Shown here piece after piece: positions 49,218-57,990 of a DNA stretch of 64,000 bases. Position 1 is the stretch's first letter, and each line of letters starts with the position of its first letter. Made by a program: the position numbers and the translations under genes. The stretch comes from Oscillospiraceae bacterium (lineage in GTDB: Bacteria > Bacillota > Clostridia > Oscillospirales > Ruminococcaceae), in assembly GCA_017465665.1 (NCBI GenBank), contig JAFTVU010000078.1:1-64000 (forward strand), written 5' to 3'. The notes below the pieces were generated by a model. The model saw nothing but the letters and a program-made list of their open reading frames with translations, had not been told where the DNA came from and searched no databases.

Positions 49218-51116
49218 ATGAATTGTAGATTCTGTGGAACTGAGCTTCCCGATACGGCAAAGTTCTGTGCGGCGTGCGGTAACAGTCTTACCGAAGAGCA
49301 GGCGGCGGCTGCAGATGCCGATACAGCCTCTGCAAGCCCTATCAGAAAGGGCAGGGCTGCTCTGGTGATAGGTGCCTGTGTTGTGGCGGCTGCTGTTGTG
49401 GTGGGCGGCGGATGGTTCGTTTCGAGCCGTGCAGGCGTGCGTAAGTTCTTTATGGGCGAGGAGCGCTATGCGAGAGCGGTATTTATGGATACTCTCGGCG
49501 AGGCTGCGGGCTGTACGGATATGTTATCCTATGCTTTCAGTGAGCTGAACTATCTTTCTGAGGCGCTGGGCGAGGCGGACAGTGCAGGTCAGTGGTTGCC
49601 GGTAAGCCTTGCGGCGGCAAATTCCGCGCTTGGTGCGGAGGGTCTGACGCTGACGACCGGCGCTGATATTCGCCCGTCTGACGATATTTATGCAGGTCTT
49701 GCGGATATGGCGGAGGAAAGCGGTGTCAGCGAGGAGAGCCTGAGAGGTCTGACTGCGCTCATCAACAGCTATAACGTGAGCGTTTCCGAAAAGACAGGCG
49801 AGGAGGCTTATGAGTTTGCAGCTTCTTTCGGTACGGAAAAGGACGCTTTGCTGAAAACCACCATGTATTACGGAGAAAACGGCGAAGCATATATAGCCTT
49901 TCCCGATGCTGTAAAGGGCGCGCTTATGGTGGAGCTGGAGGAGCTTCCCGAGCTGCCCGAGGCAAAAGAAGATATCTCTGTCGATCTCAAGCAGCTTGCG
50001 GCGCTTGCTTCACAGCTTGAAGAGGTGTTTGACGAATACTATTCCGACGCTGAGGTCTCAGTGGAAAGGGATACGCTGAAGATCAGCGGTGCAGCATTTG
50101 ACGGGCTCTGCTCCGAAATAGTGTTTGAAGCAGACGATATGCATGATATGCTGGAGGATATGATAGATATACTCAGCGAAAACGACTATCTCTGCGATCT
50201 GCTTGAGGATAGCTTAGACGGCTTTGATTATGAGGATGACCTTATATCGGAGCTGGAGAGCTTCATCCGCGGCATGGATGAGTCTGATGTGGAGTTCTGT
50301 TTCAGGGGCTACGTTACATCGGGTAACAAGCTTGCGGGCGTTGAGCTTTCCATGTATGACGACGATAATGAGATAGAGCTTTCCGCCATGAATACATCGG
50401 AGCATTTTGCGGCAGGTCTTGCTGTGGATACAGCGCGCAGCAGTGGTGCGGAAATGTTCCTTGTTGCGGATAAGACGTCTGCCACTGCAGGTACAGCGGT
50501 GTTTGAGCTGACGGCTACCGATAAGACGCATTTCGAGCTCAGTGCGGAATACAGCGGTATCGGAACGCACAAGGCTTTCGGACAGAGGATACCTGTGGGT
50601 ACTGTGAAGCTCATTCTTGACGATAAGTTCGTGGAGACATTTTCGGACGGGGATAACGATCCGATAGAGATCGGTGATAAGAGCTTTGAAATGGATGATA
50701 TAATGAGCGGTGCAGCGTTTACGTTCTCACTTTCGTCCGAGGGCAAGGGAGTGCGTTTTGATGCGGCATTCGAGTGCGAGGAGCTTGGCTATTACGGTGC
50801 GTACCTCTCGGCTGAGCCTGCTTCGGGCAAGGTGGCTTCGGGTAAGTTCTCGGATAAGAACGTCATCGTGATAGAAGAGATCAAGGAGCTCAAGAGCGAT
50901 GAGGCTATAGAATATATAGAGCAGGTAGCTTTCGATCTTGCGGAAAAGGTGCTGGTCATCCCTGAGCTTTCCGAGATACTCGATGAAAACGGTCTTGATG
51001 ACGCGGATGATCTTATTGAGGCGGTAACAGGCGGCTATGATGTGGATGAGTATATCAAGCGTAATGTGCCTGACGGTGTAGTTACAACAACTATGGTACA
51101 TCCTGTTGAATATTGA
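49218..51116 (+). CDS. Zinc-ribbon membrane protein, function unknown
   Basis: A 632-residue protein. The N-terminus is a zinc ribbon, MNCRFCGTELPDTAKFCAACG (two CxxC pairs), then an Ala-rich linker and one transmembrane helix (about 47-68, ALVIGACVVAAAVVVGGGWFV). The remaining 560 residues are predicted outside the membrane, acidic (pI clearly low), with repeated Asp/Glu-rich helices (EADDMHDMLEDMIDILSENDYLCDLLEDSLDGF) and beta strands. Zinc-ribbon plus single-pass proteins are common in Clostridia, mostly uncharacterised. AAAGGAG precedes the ATG. Single-gene unit. Confidence 0.75.
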   Translation: MNCRFCGTELPDTAKFCAACGNSLTEEQAAAADADTASASPIRKGRAALVIGACVVAAAVVVGGGWFVSSRAGVRKFFMGEERYARAVFMDTLGEAAGCTDMLSYAFSELNYLSEALGEADSAGQWLPVSLAAANSALGAEGLTLTTGADIRPSDDIYAGLADMAEESGVSEESLRGLTALINSYNVSVSEKTGEEAYEFAASFGTEKDALLKTTMYYGENGEAYIAFPDAVKGALMVELEELPELPEAKEDISVDLKQLAALASQLEEVFDEYYSDAEVSVERDTLKISGAAFDGLCSEIVFEADDMHDMLEDMIDILSENDYLCDLLEDSLDGFDYEDDLISELESFIRGMDESDVEFCFRGYVTSGNKLAGVELSMYDDDNEIELSAMNTSEHFAAGLAVDTARSSGAEMFLVADKTSATAGTAVFELTATDKTHFELSAEYSGIGTHKAFGQRIPVGTVKLILDDKFVETFSDGDNDPIEIGDKSFEMDDIMSGAAFTFSLSSEGKGVRFDAAFECEELGYYGAYLSAEPASGKVASGKFSDKNVIVIEEIKELKSDEAIEYIEQVAFDLAEKVLVIPELSEILDENGLDDADDLIEAVTGGYDVDEYIKRNVPDGVVTTTMVHPVEY

Positions 51117-51122
51117 TATCGG

Positions 51123-51152
51123 ACGCGCGGCTGACGCTGCGCGTTCTTTTTT
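51123..51152 (+). terminator. Terminator of the zinc-ribbon gene
   Basis: ACGCGC (51123-51128) pairs with GCGCGT (51139-51144), followed by TCTTTTTT. Confidence 0.8.
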
Positions 51153-51183
51153 ACGGAAAGTATAACTTTTTTCGCAAAAGTAC

Positions 51184-51212
51184 TTGATTTTCTTTATAAA
51201 TGGTGTTATAAT
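51184..51212 (+). promoter_or_regulatory. Promoter of the rimP-nusA-infB operon
   Basis: TTGATT (51184-51189), 17-base spacer, TATAAT (51207-51212). Confidence 0.85.
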
Positions 51213-51231
51213 ACATATGATAGATTAGGCT

Positions 51232-51258
51232 AAAGACTGGGGCTTCGCTCCGGTCTTT
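51232..51258 (+). terminator. Leader hairpin, candidate attenuator
   Basis: AAAGACTGGGGC (51232-51243) pairs with GCTCCGGTCTTT (51247-51258) with two G-T pairs and a TTC loop, then AAGTTTTAATT. It lies in the leader, 20 bases after the -10, and could terminate or stabilise the transcript. NusA autogenous control is a possible role. Confidence 0.5.
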
Positions 51259-51310
51259 AAGTTTTAATTGGGAAAAAATAACCGTATAATTTTACGAAAG
51301 GGGTCTTGAA

Positions 51311-51802
51311 ATGGCTTTGGCAAAGGGCTTCAGCACGATCGAAGCCGCTGCGGAGGCAGCAGTACGTCCTATAGTGGAGTCTCACGGCTTTGTTCTATGG
51401 GATGTGTGGTTCGCAAAGGAGGGCGCGAAGTGGTATCTGCGCGTTTTCATCGATCGGGCGGAGGGTATCTCCATCGACGACTGTGAGTCGATCGACGGAC
51501 TTATCAATGAGGAGATCGACAAGCAGGAGTTCATCGACAAGATAGATTATCTTGAGATAGGCTCTGCAGGCATTGAGCGTCCGATAAGACGTCTTGCACA
51601 GCTTCCGATGTCTCTTGGAAAGAAAGTAAAGGTAAAGACCTACAAGCTGCTTGACGGCGCACCGTCAAAAGCGTTCAGCTGCATACTGGATGCGTATGAC
51701 GGGGAAAAGCTGACTGTCAGCGGCGATTTCGGAACGCTCGAAATCACTCCTGCGGATATCTCGGGCATAAATTATGACGATTTTGACGAAACAGATTTTT
51801 AA
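51311..51802 (+). CDS. rimP: Ribosome maturation factor RimP
   Basis: A 163-residue 30S assembly factor. VRPIVESHGFVLWDVWFAKEGAKWYLRVFID, ISIDDCESIDGLINEEID, YLEIGSAGIERPIRRLAQ (matching YxLEVSSPGxxRPL) are the family marks; the C-terminal SH3-like domain follows from about residue 90. AAAGGGG precedes the ATG. First gene of the long translation operon, 21 bases before nusA. Confidence 0.95.
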   Translation: MALAKGFSTIEAAAEAAVRPIVESHGFVLWDVWFAKEGAKWYLRVFIDRAEGISIDDCESIDGLINEEIDKQEFIDKIDYLEIGSAGIERPIRRLAQLPMSLGKKVKVKTYKLLDGAPSKAFSCILDAYDGEKLTVSGDFGTLEITPADISGINYDDFDETDF

Positions 51803-51823
51803 GTAATGGAGGAATAACGGAAA

Positions 51824-53005
51824 ATGGCTAAGAAGAAGGTTGCACCCAAGGAAAACGAGATAGGCGAATTTTTCAACGCGCTCGCTGATCTGGCTGCGGA
51901 AAAGGGAATCGATCAGGATGTGTTCGTTGCGAAGATCAAGCTGGCTATCGAAAAGAGCCTGAAGACAAATCTGCACATCGAGGATAAGGAGAGCGACGCT
52001 GTTCAGGTGAATATCGACCTTGAAAAGCAGATATTCGATGTAAGCGTGCTCAAGGAGGTAATCGAGGTAGTTGACAGCCTGTATGAGCCTGAGATCGAGA
52101 TAGTTCTTGAGGAAGCAAGAAAGATCGATCCTATGCTGCAGGTTGGAGACCATGTTCGCTGCCCCATCGATACACATGAGTTCAAGCGTATCGCAGCAAA
52201 GAACGCAAAGGATCTCATCAAGCAGGGCTTCCGCGATGTTGAGCGTCAGCAGCTCTCTGAGATGTGGGGAATGTACGAGAACGAGGCAGTTTCCGCGCTG
52301 GTTACCCGTGTAGAGCCCAAGACAGGTCACGCTACCATTGAGATCAACAAGAATGAGACACTGCTGATGAGAAACGATCAGATCCCCGGTGAGATACTTA
52401 CGGAGGGTCAGGTAGTAAAGGTATACATCACTGGCGTTTCCAGAGAATATAAGGAGGGCGCCAAGAAGCAGTCCCTCAGGATAACAAGAACAGACAAGGG
52501 TCTTATCAAGCGCCTGTTCGAGCTTGAGTGTCCCGAGATCTATGACGGCATCGTTGAGATCAAGTCTATCAGCCGTGCTCCCGGCTCCCGTTCCAAGATC
52601 GCTGTTATCAGCAACGATCCCAATGTGGACGCTGTCGGTACCTGTATCGGTCCTGCAAAGAGCCGTATCACAGCCGTAACAAAGGAGATCAAGGGCGAGA
52701 AGATCGATGTTGTTCTTTACAGTGAGGATCCCGAGGAGTTCATCAAGCAGGCTCTTAAGCCCGCTGAGGTAAGCCGCGTAGTTATCAACGATCCCAGAGT
52801 TCGCGCGTGCAAGGCTATCGTTCCCGATAATCAGCTCTCTCTTGCTATCGGCAACAAGGGTCAGAATGCATGGCTGGCAGCGAAGCTGACAGGCTTCAAG
52901 ATCGATATCAAGGCTGAAAGCAAGGTAACTCCCGAGGATCTTGAGGTCATCGAAGTGCCCGAACCCGAATATGATGAAGAGCCTGAGGCTCAGACAGAGG
53001 AATAA
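51824..53005 (+). CDS. nusA: Transcription termination/antitermination factor NusA
   Basis: A 393-residue RNA polymerase-binding factor. It contains the N-terminal RNAP-binding domain (FFNALADLAAEKGIDQDVFVAKIKLAIEKSLK), an S1 domain (about 135-200), and two KH domains with SRAPGSRSKIAVISNDPNVDAVGTCIGPAKSRI and NDPRVRACKAIVPDNQLSLAIGNKGQNAWLAAKLTGFKIDI. It ends in an acidic tail and lacks the C-terminal acidic repeats of proteobacterial NusA, as is normal for Firmicutes. TGGAGG precedes the ATG. Confidence 0.97.
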   Translation: MAKKKVAPKENEIGEFFNALADLAAEKGIDQDVFVAKIKLAIEKSLKTNLHIEDKESDAVQVNIDLEKQIFDVSVLKEVIEVVDSLYEPEIEIVLEEARKIDPMLQVGDHVRCPIDTHEFKRIAAKNAKDLIKQGFRDVERQQLSEMWGMYENEAVSALVTRVEPKTGHATIEINKNETLLMRNDQIPGEILTEGQVVKVYITGVSREYKEGAKKQSLRITRTDKGLIKRLFELECPEIYDGIVEIKSISRAPGSRSKIAVISNDPNVDAVGTCIGPAKSRITAVTKEIKGEKIDVVLYSEDPEEFIKQALKPAEVSRVVINDPRVRACKAIVPDNQLSLAIGNKGQNAWLAAKLTGFKIDIKAESKVTPEDLEVIEVPEPEYDEEPEAQTEE

Positions 53006-53020
53006 TAAGGAGAAAAACGT

Positions 53021-53290
53021 ATGCAGGAAAAGCATGTTCCGCTCCGCAAGTGTTTGGGATGCGGTGAGATGATCGGAAAGAAAGGCGCTGTGAGGATAGT
53101 ACGCAGCAAGGAGGGCGAGATATCGCTCGACCCTACAGGCAAGAAAGCAGGCCGCGGTGCGTATATCTGCCGTGACGCTGAATGCTTTGCACAGGTCCGC
53201 AAGGCAAAGAAGCTTGACCGCTCACTGAAATGTGCTGTTCCCGATGAGCTATACGATACCATAGAGAAGGAGCTGAGTTCCGATCAATAA
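53021..53290 (+). CDS. rnpM: RnpM/YlxR, RNase P modulator
   Basis: An 89-residue YlxR-family protein: VPLRKCLGCGEMIGKKGAVRIVRSKEGEISLDPTGKKAGRGAYICRDAECF shows the RxCxxC start and the GRGAYIC motif. The B. subtilis protein binds RNase P RNA and modulates its activity. It sits between nusA and ylxQ as in most Firmicutes. AAGGAG precedes the ATG. Its last codons overlap the proposed ATC start of ylxQ. Confidence 0.93.
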   Translation: MQEKHVPLRKCLGCGEMIGKKGAVRIVRSKEGEISLDPTGKKAGRGAYICRDAECFAQVRKAKKLDRSLKCAVPDELYDTIEKELSSDQ

Positions 53291-53597
53291 GATACTTTCA
53301 ACGCTCGGGCTCTGCCGCCGCGCAGGAAAGCTCATAATGGGCTTTGACGCGGTAGTCGAGGAGCTGGCTTCGCCAAAGTCAAAGGCGGCGGGGCTGGTGC
53401 TTGCAGAGGATGTTTCCGCGAAAACGGAAAAGGAGATACGCTTCATGGCGGAGAAATACCGCTGTGATATCATTACCGCTCCGTTCAGTATGGATGAGGC
53501 ACAGGAGACTCTCGGAAAGCGTGTGGGAGTTCTGCTGGTGCTGGATAAGGGACTTTACAGCTCTATAAAAAGTAACATATCATCTGATTTGAATTAA
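53283..53597 (+). CDS. ylxQ: YlxQ-type ribosomal L7Ae-family protein with apparent ATC start
   Basis: A kink-turn RNA-binding protein of the L7Ae family, 104 residues if translation begins at ATC (53283). The conserved N-terminal segment NKILSTLGLCRRAGKLIMGFDAV is encoded in frame, but no ATG, GTG or TTG precedes it after the frame's stop at 53274; the first ATG (53337) would cut off this conserved helix. AAGGAG (53267-53272) is ten bases before ATC. One base change would give ATG. Starting at 53337 would yield only 86 residues. It overlaps the rnpM stop, so coupling could help initiation. Confidence 0.7.
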   Translation: MNKILSTLGLCRRAGKLIMGFDAVVEELASPKSKAAGLVLAEDVSAKTEKEIRFMAEKYRCDIITAPFSMDEAQETLGKRVGVLLVLDKGLYSSIKSNISSDLN

Positions 53598-53619
53598 CTA
53601 GTATTGGAGGATCTTTACA

Positions 53620-56505
53620 TTGCCAACAAACAATAAATATCGTGTTCAGGATATCGCAAAGGATATGGGCGCAGACCGCAGTGAGATCATTGAGCTGCTG
53701 GATAAGGCCTTTGGTGGTACACCCAAGAAGGCGCAGACCGCTCTTACTCCCGAGGAGGTAAGCTATGTGCTTGCAAAGTATTCGGGCAAGCATGAGGTAA
53801 AGGATTTTAACGACTATTTCGCAAAGACAGCAGGCATCAAGACAGAAAAGCCCAAGGCTGAGGAAAAGAAGCCTGCTAAGAAAAAGCCTGCAAAGGCAGA
53901 GGAAGCACCCAAGGCTGAGGAGAAGAAGCCCGAGGCAAAGGCAGAAGCTCCCAAGGCAGAGGAGAAGAAGCCCGAGGCAAAGGCGGAAGCTCCCAAGGCT
54001 GAGGAGAAGAAGCCCGAAGTAAAGGCGGAAGCTCCCAAGGCAGAGGAGAAGAAGCCCGAAGCAAAGGCAGAAGCTCCCAAGGCAGAGGAGAAGAAGCCCG
54101 AAGCAAAGGCGGAAGCTCCCAAGGCAGAGGAAAAGAAGCCCGAGGTAAAGACAGAAGCTCCCAAGACAGAGGCAAGAACAGAGAATAAGCCTGCTGACAG
54201 AGCTCCCCGTCAGGATAACCGCGAGCGTCGTCCCGATAATCGTCAGAACGGCGACAGACCGCAGTTTAACCGCGATAACCGTCAGAACGGTGACAGACCT
54301 CAATTCAACCGTGATAACAGAAACGGGGATAATCGTCAGGGCGGCTTCAACCGCGATAACAAGAACGGCTTCAACCGTGACAACAGAAACGATAACCGCA
54401 ATAAGCCCGCACAGGCTCAGCCTGCGCCCAAGCCTGCTCCCAATGCACCTGCTATCGATTCTTCCAAGATCAAGGTGAATACACCTCCCATGCAGAAGCA
54501 GAAGGGCGAGGCTGTACAGCGCGGCGAGCAGGTTACAAAGATGGTGGATACAAGAGGTTCTTATGTAGAGCTTGATAAGTATAACGAGCGCTATGAGAAC
54601 ATTGCTCCCGCATCCCGCCATTCAAATGATAACTTCCAGCGCAAGCAGAAGATCAATCAGAAATCCCAGAACAAGAACAAGGGCGGATATAACAACAAGC
54701 GCGAGACCGAGGCTCAGAAGCTGAAGCGCCTTGAGCTTGAGCGTGCAAGAAAGCAGCAGCTCAAGGTACAGATCCCCGATGAGATCGTTGTATCCGAGCT
54801 TGCAACACGTCTTAAGGTAACTGCTACCGAGGTCATCAAGAAGCTGTTCAATTTCGGTGTTATGGCAAACCTCAATGAGACTATCGACTTTGATACCGCG
54901 TGCATCGTAGCCGAGGAGCTGGGCGCAAAGGTAGAGAAGGAAGTAGTTGTTACTATCGAGGAGCGTCTGTTCGAGGAGGTAGAGGATACCGCTGAGAACC
55001 TTGAGCCCAGATCTCCTGTAGTAGTTGTTATGGGTCACGTTGACCACGGTAAGACATCTATCCTTGACTATATCAGAAAGGCTTCCGTAACCTCTACCGA
55101 GGCAGGCGGTATCACACAGCACATCGGCGCTTACAAGGTAGCTCTTGAAGACAGAGATATCACATTCCTTGATACCCCCGGACATGAGGCCTTTACAACA
55201 ATGAGAGCAAGAGGTGCAAACCTCACAGATATCGCTATCCTGGTCGTAGCGGCTGACGATGGTATCATGCCCCAGACAGTTGAGGCTATCAACCATGCTA
55301 AGGCTGCAGGCGTTTCCATCATCGTTGCTATCAACAAGATGGATAAGGAGACCGCAAACCCTGACCGCGTAAAGGAAGAGCTCACAAAGTATGAGCTGGT
55401 ATGCGAGGACTGGGGTGGTGACGTTATCTGTGTTCCCGTTTCCGCAAAGACAGGCTACGGCATGGATACACTGCTTGAGATGGTTGGTCTGGTTGCAGAC
55501 GTACTGGAGCTCAAGGCTAATCCCAACAGACTTGCAAAGGGTGCTGTTATCGAGGCAAGACTTGATAAGAACAGAGGTCCTATCGCTACTGTTCTGGTAC
55601 AGAACGGTACTCTGCATACAGGTGATGTTATCATTGCAGGTACAGCAGTTGGTCGTATCCGTGTAATGCGTGACGATCAGGGCAGAACAGTAAAGGAAGC
55701 AGGCCCCTCCGTTCCCGTTGAGATCATGGGTCTTGCAGAGGTTCCCTCCGCAGGCGATACTTTCGCAGCTGTTGAGGATGAGAAGCTTGCAAGAGAGCTG
55801 GTTGAAAAGCGTAAGCATGACGCTAAGGAAGAGCAGTTCAAGGCATACCACAAGGTTACTCTTGATAACCTGTTCTCCTCTATCGAGAGCGGTACTGTAA
55901 AGGAGCTGCCCATCATCGTTAAGGCTGACGTACAGGGCTCCGTTGAGGCTGTAAAGCAGTCCCTTGAAAAGATCACCAACGATGAGGTGCGCGTAAGAGT
56001 TATCCACGGCGCAGTAGGTGCTGTAAGCGAGAGCGATGTAATGCTTGCTATGGCTTCGGGCGCTATCATCGTAGGCTTCAATGTAAGACCTCACCCCTCC
56101 GCTGCGGAGAATGCAAAGCGTGACGGCGTAGAGATCCGCCTGTATCGCGTAATTTACGACGCTATCGAGGATATCACCACCGCTATGAAGGGTATGCTTG
56201 CTCCTAAGTTCCGCGAGGTAGAGCTCGGCAGAGTTGAGGTACGTCAGGTATTCAAGATCACGAATGTCGGTATCGTAGCAGGCTCTTACGTTCTTGACGG
56301 TAAGGTAACAAGAAACGGTCAGGTTCGTATCGTTCGTGACGGTATAATCGTAGGCGACGATCACATCGCCGGTCTGCAGCGCTTCAAGGATTCCGTAAAG
56401 GAAGTAACAGCAGGCTATGAGTGCGGTGTAAGCCTTGAGAAGTTCACCGATATCAAGGAAGGCGACATCTTTGAGGCATATACGATGGAGGAATACCGCG
56501 ATTAA
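53620..56505 (+). CDS. infB: Translation initiation factor IF-2
   Basis: A 961-residue GTPase that brings initiator tRNA to the ribosome. An N-terminal IF2_N helix pair ([26 protein letters not shown]) is followed by a repetitive charged linker (about 70-300), a second IF2_N ([24 protein letters not shown]) and the G domain with [10 protein letters not shown] (G1), DTPGHEAF (G3) and NKMD (G4), then domains II, III and IV. Translation begins at TTG (53620) behind GGAGG. The linker carries six near-identical 14-residue units, then Arg/Asn/Gly-rich repeats. Confidence 0.97.
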   Translation: MPTNNKYRVQDIAKDMGADRSEIIELLDKAFGGTPKKAQTALTPEEVSYVLAKYSGKHEVKDFNDYFAKTAGIKTEKPKAEEKKPAKKKPAKAEEAPKAEEKKPEAKAEAPKAEEKKPEAKAEAPKAEEKKPEVKAEAPKAEEKKPEAKAEAPKAEEKKPEAKAEAPKAEEKKPEVKTEAPKTEARTENKPADRAPRQDNRERRPDNRQNGDRPQFNRDNRQNGDRPQFNRDNRNGDNRQGGFNRDNKNGFNRDNRNDNRNKPAQAQPAPKPAPNAPAIDSSKIKVNTPPMQKQKGEAVQRGEQVTKMVDTRGSYVELDKYNERYENIAPASRHSNDNFQRKQKINQKSQNKNKGGYNNKRETEAQKLKRLELERARKQQLKVQIPDEIVVSELATRLKVTATEVIKKLFNFGVMANLNETIDFDTACIVAEELGAKVEKEVVVTIEERLFEEVEDTAENLEPRSPVVVVMGHVDHGKTSILDYIRKASVTSTEAGGITQHIGAYKVALEDRDITFLDTPGHEAFTTMRARGANLTDIAILVVAADDGIMPQTVEAINHAKAAGVSIIVAINKMDKETANPDRVKEELTKYELVCEDWGGDVICVPVSAKTGYGMDTLLEMVGLVADVLELKANPNRLAKGAVIEARLDKNRGPIATVLVQNGTLHTGDVIIAGTAVGRIRVMRDDQGRTVKEAGPSVPVEIMGLAEVPSAGDTFAAVEDEKLARELVEKRKHDAKEEQFKAYHKVTLDNLFSSIESGTVKELPIIVKADVQGSVEAVKQSLEKITNDEVRVRVIHGAVGAVSESDVMLAMASGAIIVGFNVRPHPSAAENAKRDGVEIRLYRVIYDAIEDITTAMKGMLAPKFREVELGRVEVRQVFKITNVGIVAGSYVLDGKVTRNGQVRIVRDGIIVGDDHIAGLQRFKDSVKEVTAGYECGVSLEKFTDIKEGDIFEAYTMEEYRD
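53902..54153 (+). repeat. Six 42-bp in-frame repeats in infB
   Basis: Six units coding [11 protein letters not shown](A/V)KA start at 53902, 53944, 53986, 54028, 54070 and 54112. They differ at a few silent or conservative sites. Two copies of [13 protein letters not shown] follow (about 54235-54312). Such arrays are prone to length change by slippage. Confidence 0.92.
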
Positions 56506-56639
56506 AAAAGCTTCTGAAAAGCACGCAGCTGCGGCGTCAGCGCACTTTTCATTCGCTTTTCGCAATTTGTTATTGGATCAGTTGCTTTATCGCCCGTGCC
56601 TTATGGCATGGGGCGGTAACGGCGTAAAGGAGGCTCATA

Positions 56640-57044
56640 ATGGCTAACTTTAATATCAAAAGACTTAACGAGGACATCAAGCGTGAGATATCCGCCGCTG
56701 TTGCAGGTGTAAAGGATCCGCGCGTTTCCAAGAATTTCGTAACGGTCACCCATTGCGAGGTAACTAACGATCTTTCCTACTGCACGGTGCATATCGCGTG
56801 TCTCGGCGGTGCGGGAAGAACTCACAAGGCTGTGGAGGGCATGACTGCCGCATCGGGTTATTTCAAGAAGTGTATCGCAGGAAAGATACGCGTCCGCAAG
56901 ATACCCGAGCTGATATTCAAGGAGGACAATTCCCTTGAATATGCCGCTCATATCGAGGAGATAATCGCAAAGCTCCCGAAGCCCGTACAGACTGAGGATA
57001 CCGAAGCAGATGAACAGGAGGACGAGGATGAAGATCGAGATTAA
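56640..57044 (+). CDS. rbfA: Ribosome-binding factor A
   Basis: A 134-residue 30S maturation factor with a KH-like fold: RLNEDIKREISAAVAGVKDPRV, VTVTHCEVTNDLSYCTVHIACLG and the end RVRKIPELIFKEDNSLEYAAHIEEII (PEL-F motif). An acidic tail of about 20 residues follows. AAAGGAGG precedes the ATG. It comes 134 bases after infB, a gap with a GGCATGGGGC-type inverted repeat but no clear terminator, and overlaps the next gene by 17 bases. Confidence 0.95.
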   Translation: MANFNIKRLNEDIKREISAAVAGVKDPRVSKNFVTVTHCEVTNDLSYCTVHIACLGGAGRTHKAVEGMTAASGYFKKCIAGKIRVRKIPELIFKEDNSLEYAAHIEEIIAKLPKPVQTEDTEADEQEDEDEDRD

Positions 57045-57990
57045 TGAAGCTGCAGAGTTTCTGAGATCCCACGATGATTACCTTATCCTGATGCACGCAA
57101 GCCCTGATGGCGATACTCTCGGCTGCGGATATGCACTGTGTACCGCTCTTCAGAGAATGGGAAAGCGTGCAAGGGCTGTCTGCCCCGATGAGATACCTCA
57201 CCGCTTTGATTATATGCGCGAGGGCGTATCACAGCAGGAGTTTGAGCATAAGACCATCGTTGCGGTGGATGTTGCAGATACAAAGCTGCTGGGCGATATG
57301 AAGGAAACAGGTGATAAAGCAGATCTGTGCATCGATCACCACGTTTCCAACACTGAGTACGCACAAAGACTGCTGCTGAGGGAGCATTATGCTTCTGCCT
57401 GCGAGCTTATGTATGAAGTCCTTACTGCTCTGGGCTGTGAGATCGACAGAGTTATAGCAAACTGCCTTTATACAGGCGTTGCTACCGATACAGGCTGCTT
57501 CAAGTTCAGCAATACAAAGCCGCAGACGCACATCGTTGCAGCTAAGCTGATGGAATGCGGTGCAGAGATCGCTCCGATAAACTATGCCATGTTCGAGCTT
57601 AAAACGCAGGGTCGTATAAGGCTTGAACAGGAGGTCCTCAGAAATATGAGATACTTTGGTGACGGACACATTGCGATGGTCACCGTGATGCTGGATACCA
57701 TCGCAGGTATCTCTGATATCGACAGTGATGATGTGGGCGCTATGGCATCCATTCCCAGACAGATAGAGGGCGTTGATATCGGTATCTCCATGAAAGAAAA
57801 GAAGCCGGGATTATTCAAGGCGTCTTTACGTTCAAGCGAGCGCATCGATGTATCAAGGATCGCTCAGAGCTTCGGCGGCGGCGGACACGCGCGTGCCGCA
57901 GGCTGCTCATTCACTTGCAGCTTCGATGAGGCTGTGGAGCAGATAGTAAACGCATCCTGTGACGCTCTGAAGCAGGCGGGAATAATATGA
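57028..57990 (+). CDS. nrnA: DHH-family phosphoesterase, NrnA-like
   Basis: A 320-residue enzyme that degrades short RNA oligomers and pAp. Motifs are HASPDGDTLGCGYAL (DxD), VAVDVADTK, the DHH motif in CIDHHVSNTEYAQ, GVATDTGCFKFSN, and the DHHA1 motif GGGGHARAAGC. The ATG at 57028 follows AGGAGGACGAGG; the earlier start at 57010 is less well placed. It overlaps rbfA by 17 bases and truB by four (ATGA). The order rbfA-nrnA-truB-ribF is common in Firmicutes. Confidence 0.92.
   Translation: MKIEINEAAEFLRSHDDYLILMHASPDGDTLGCGYALCTALQRMGKRARAVCPDEIPHRFDYMREGVSQQEFEHKTIVAVDVADTKLLGDMKETGDKADLCIDHHVSNTEYAQRLLLREHYASACELMYEVLTALGCEIDRVIANCLYTGVATDTGCFKFSNTKPQTHIVAAKLMECGAEIAPINYAMFELKTQGRIRLEQEVLRNMRYFGDGHIAMVTVMLDTIAGISDIDSDDVGAMASIPRQIEGVDIGISMKEKKPGLFKASLRSSERIDVSRIAQSFGGGGHARAAGCSFTCSFDEAVEQIVNASCDALKQAGII

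Noticed and set aside
53814-54175. Repeats in infB as a CRISPR-like or intergenic array
   Set aside because: The 42-base units are contiguous, in frame and without spacers; they code for the IF-2 linker.
54622-56565. A 647-codon open frame antisense to infB
   Set aside because: Same cause as above: a shadow of a conserved GTPase gene.
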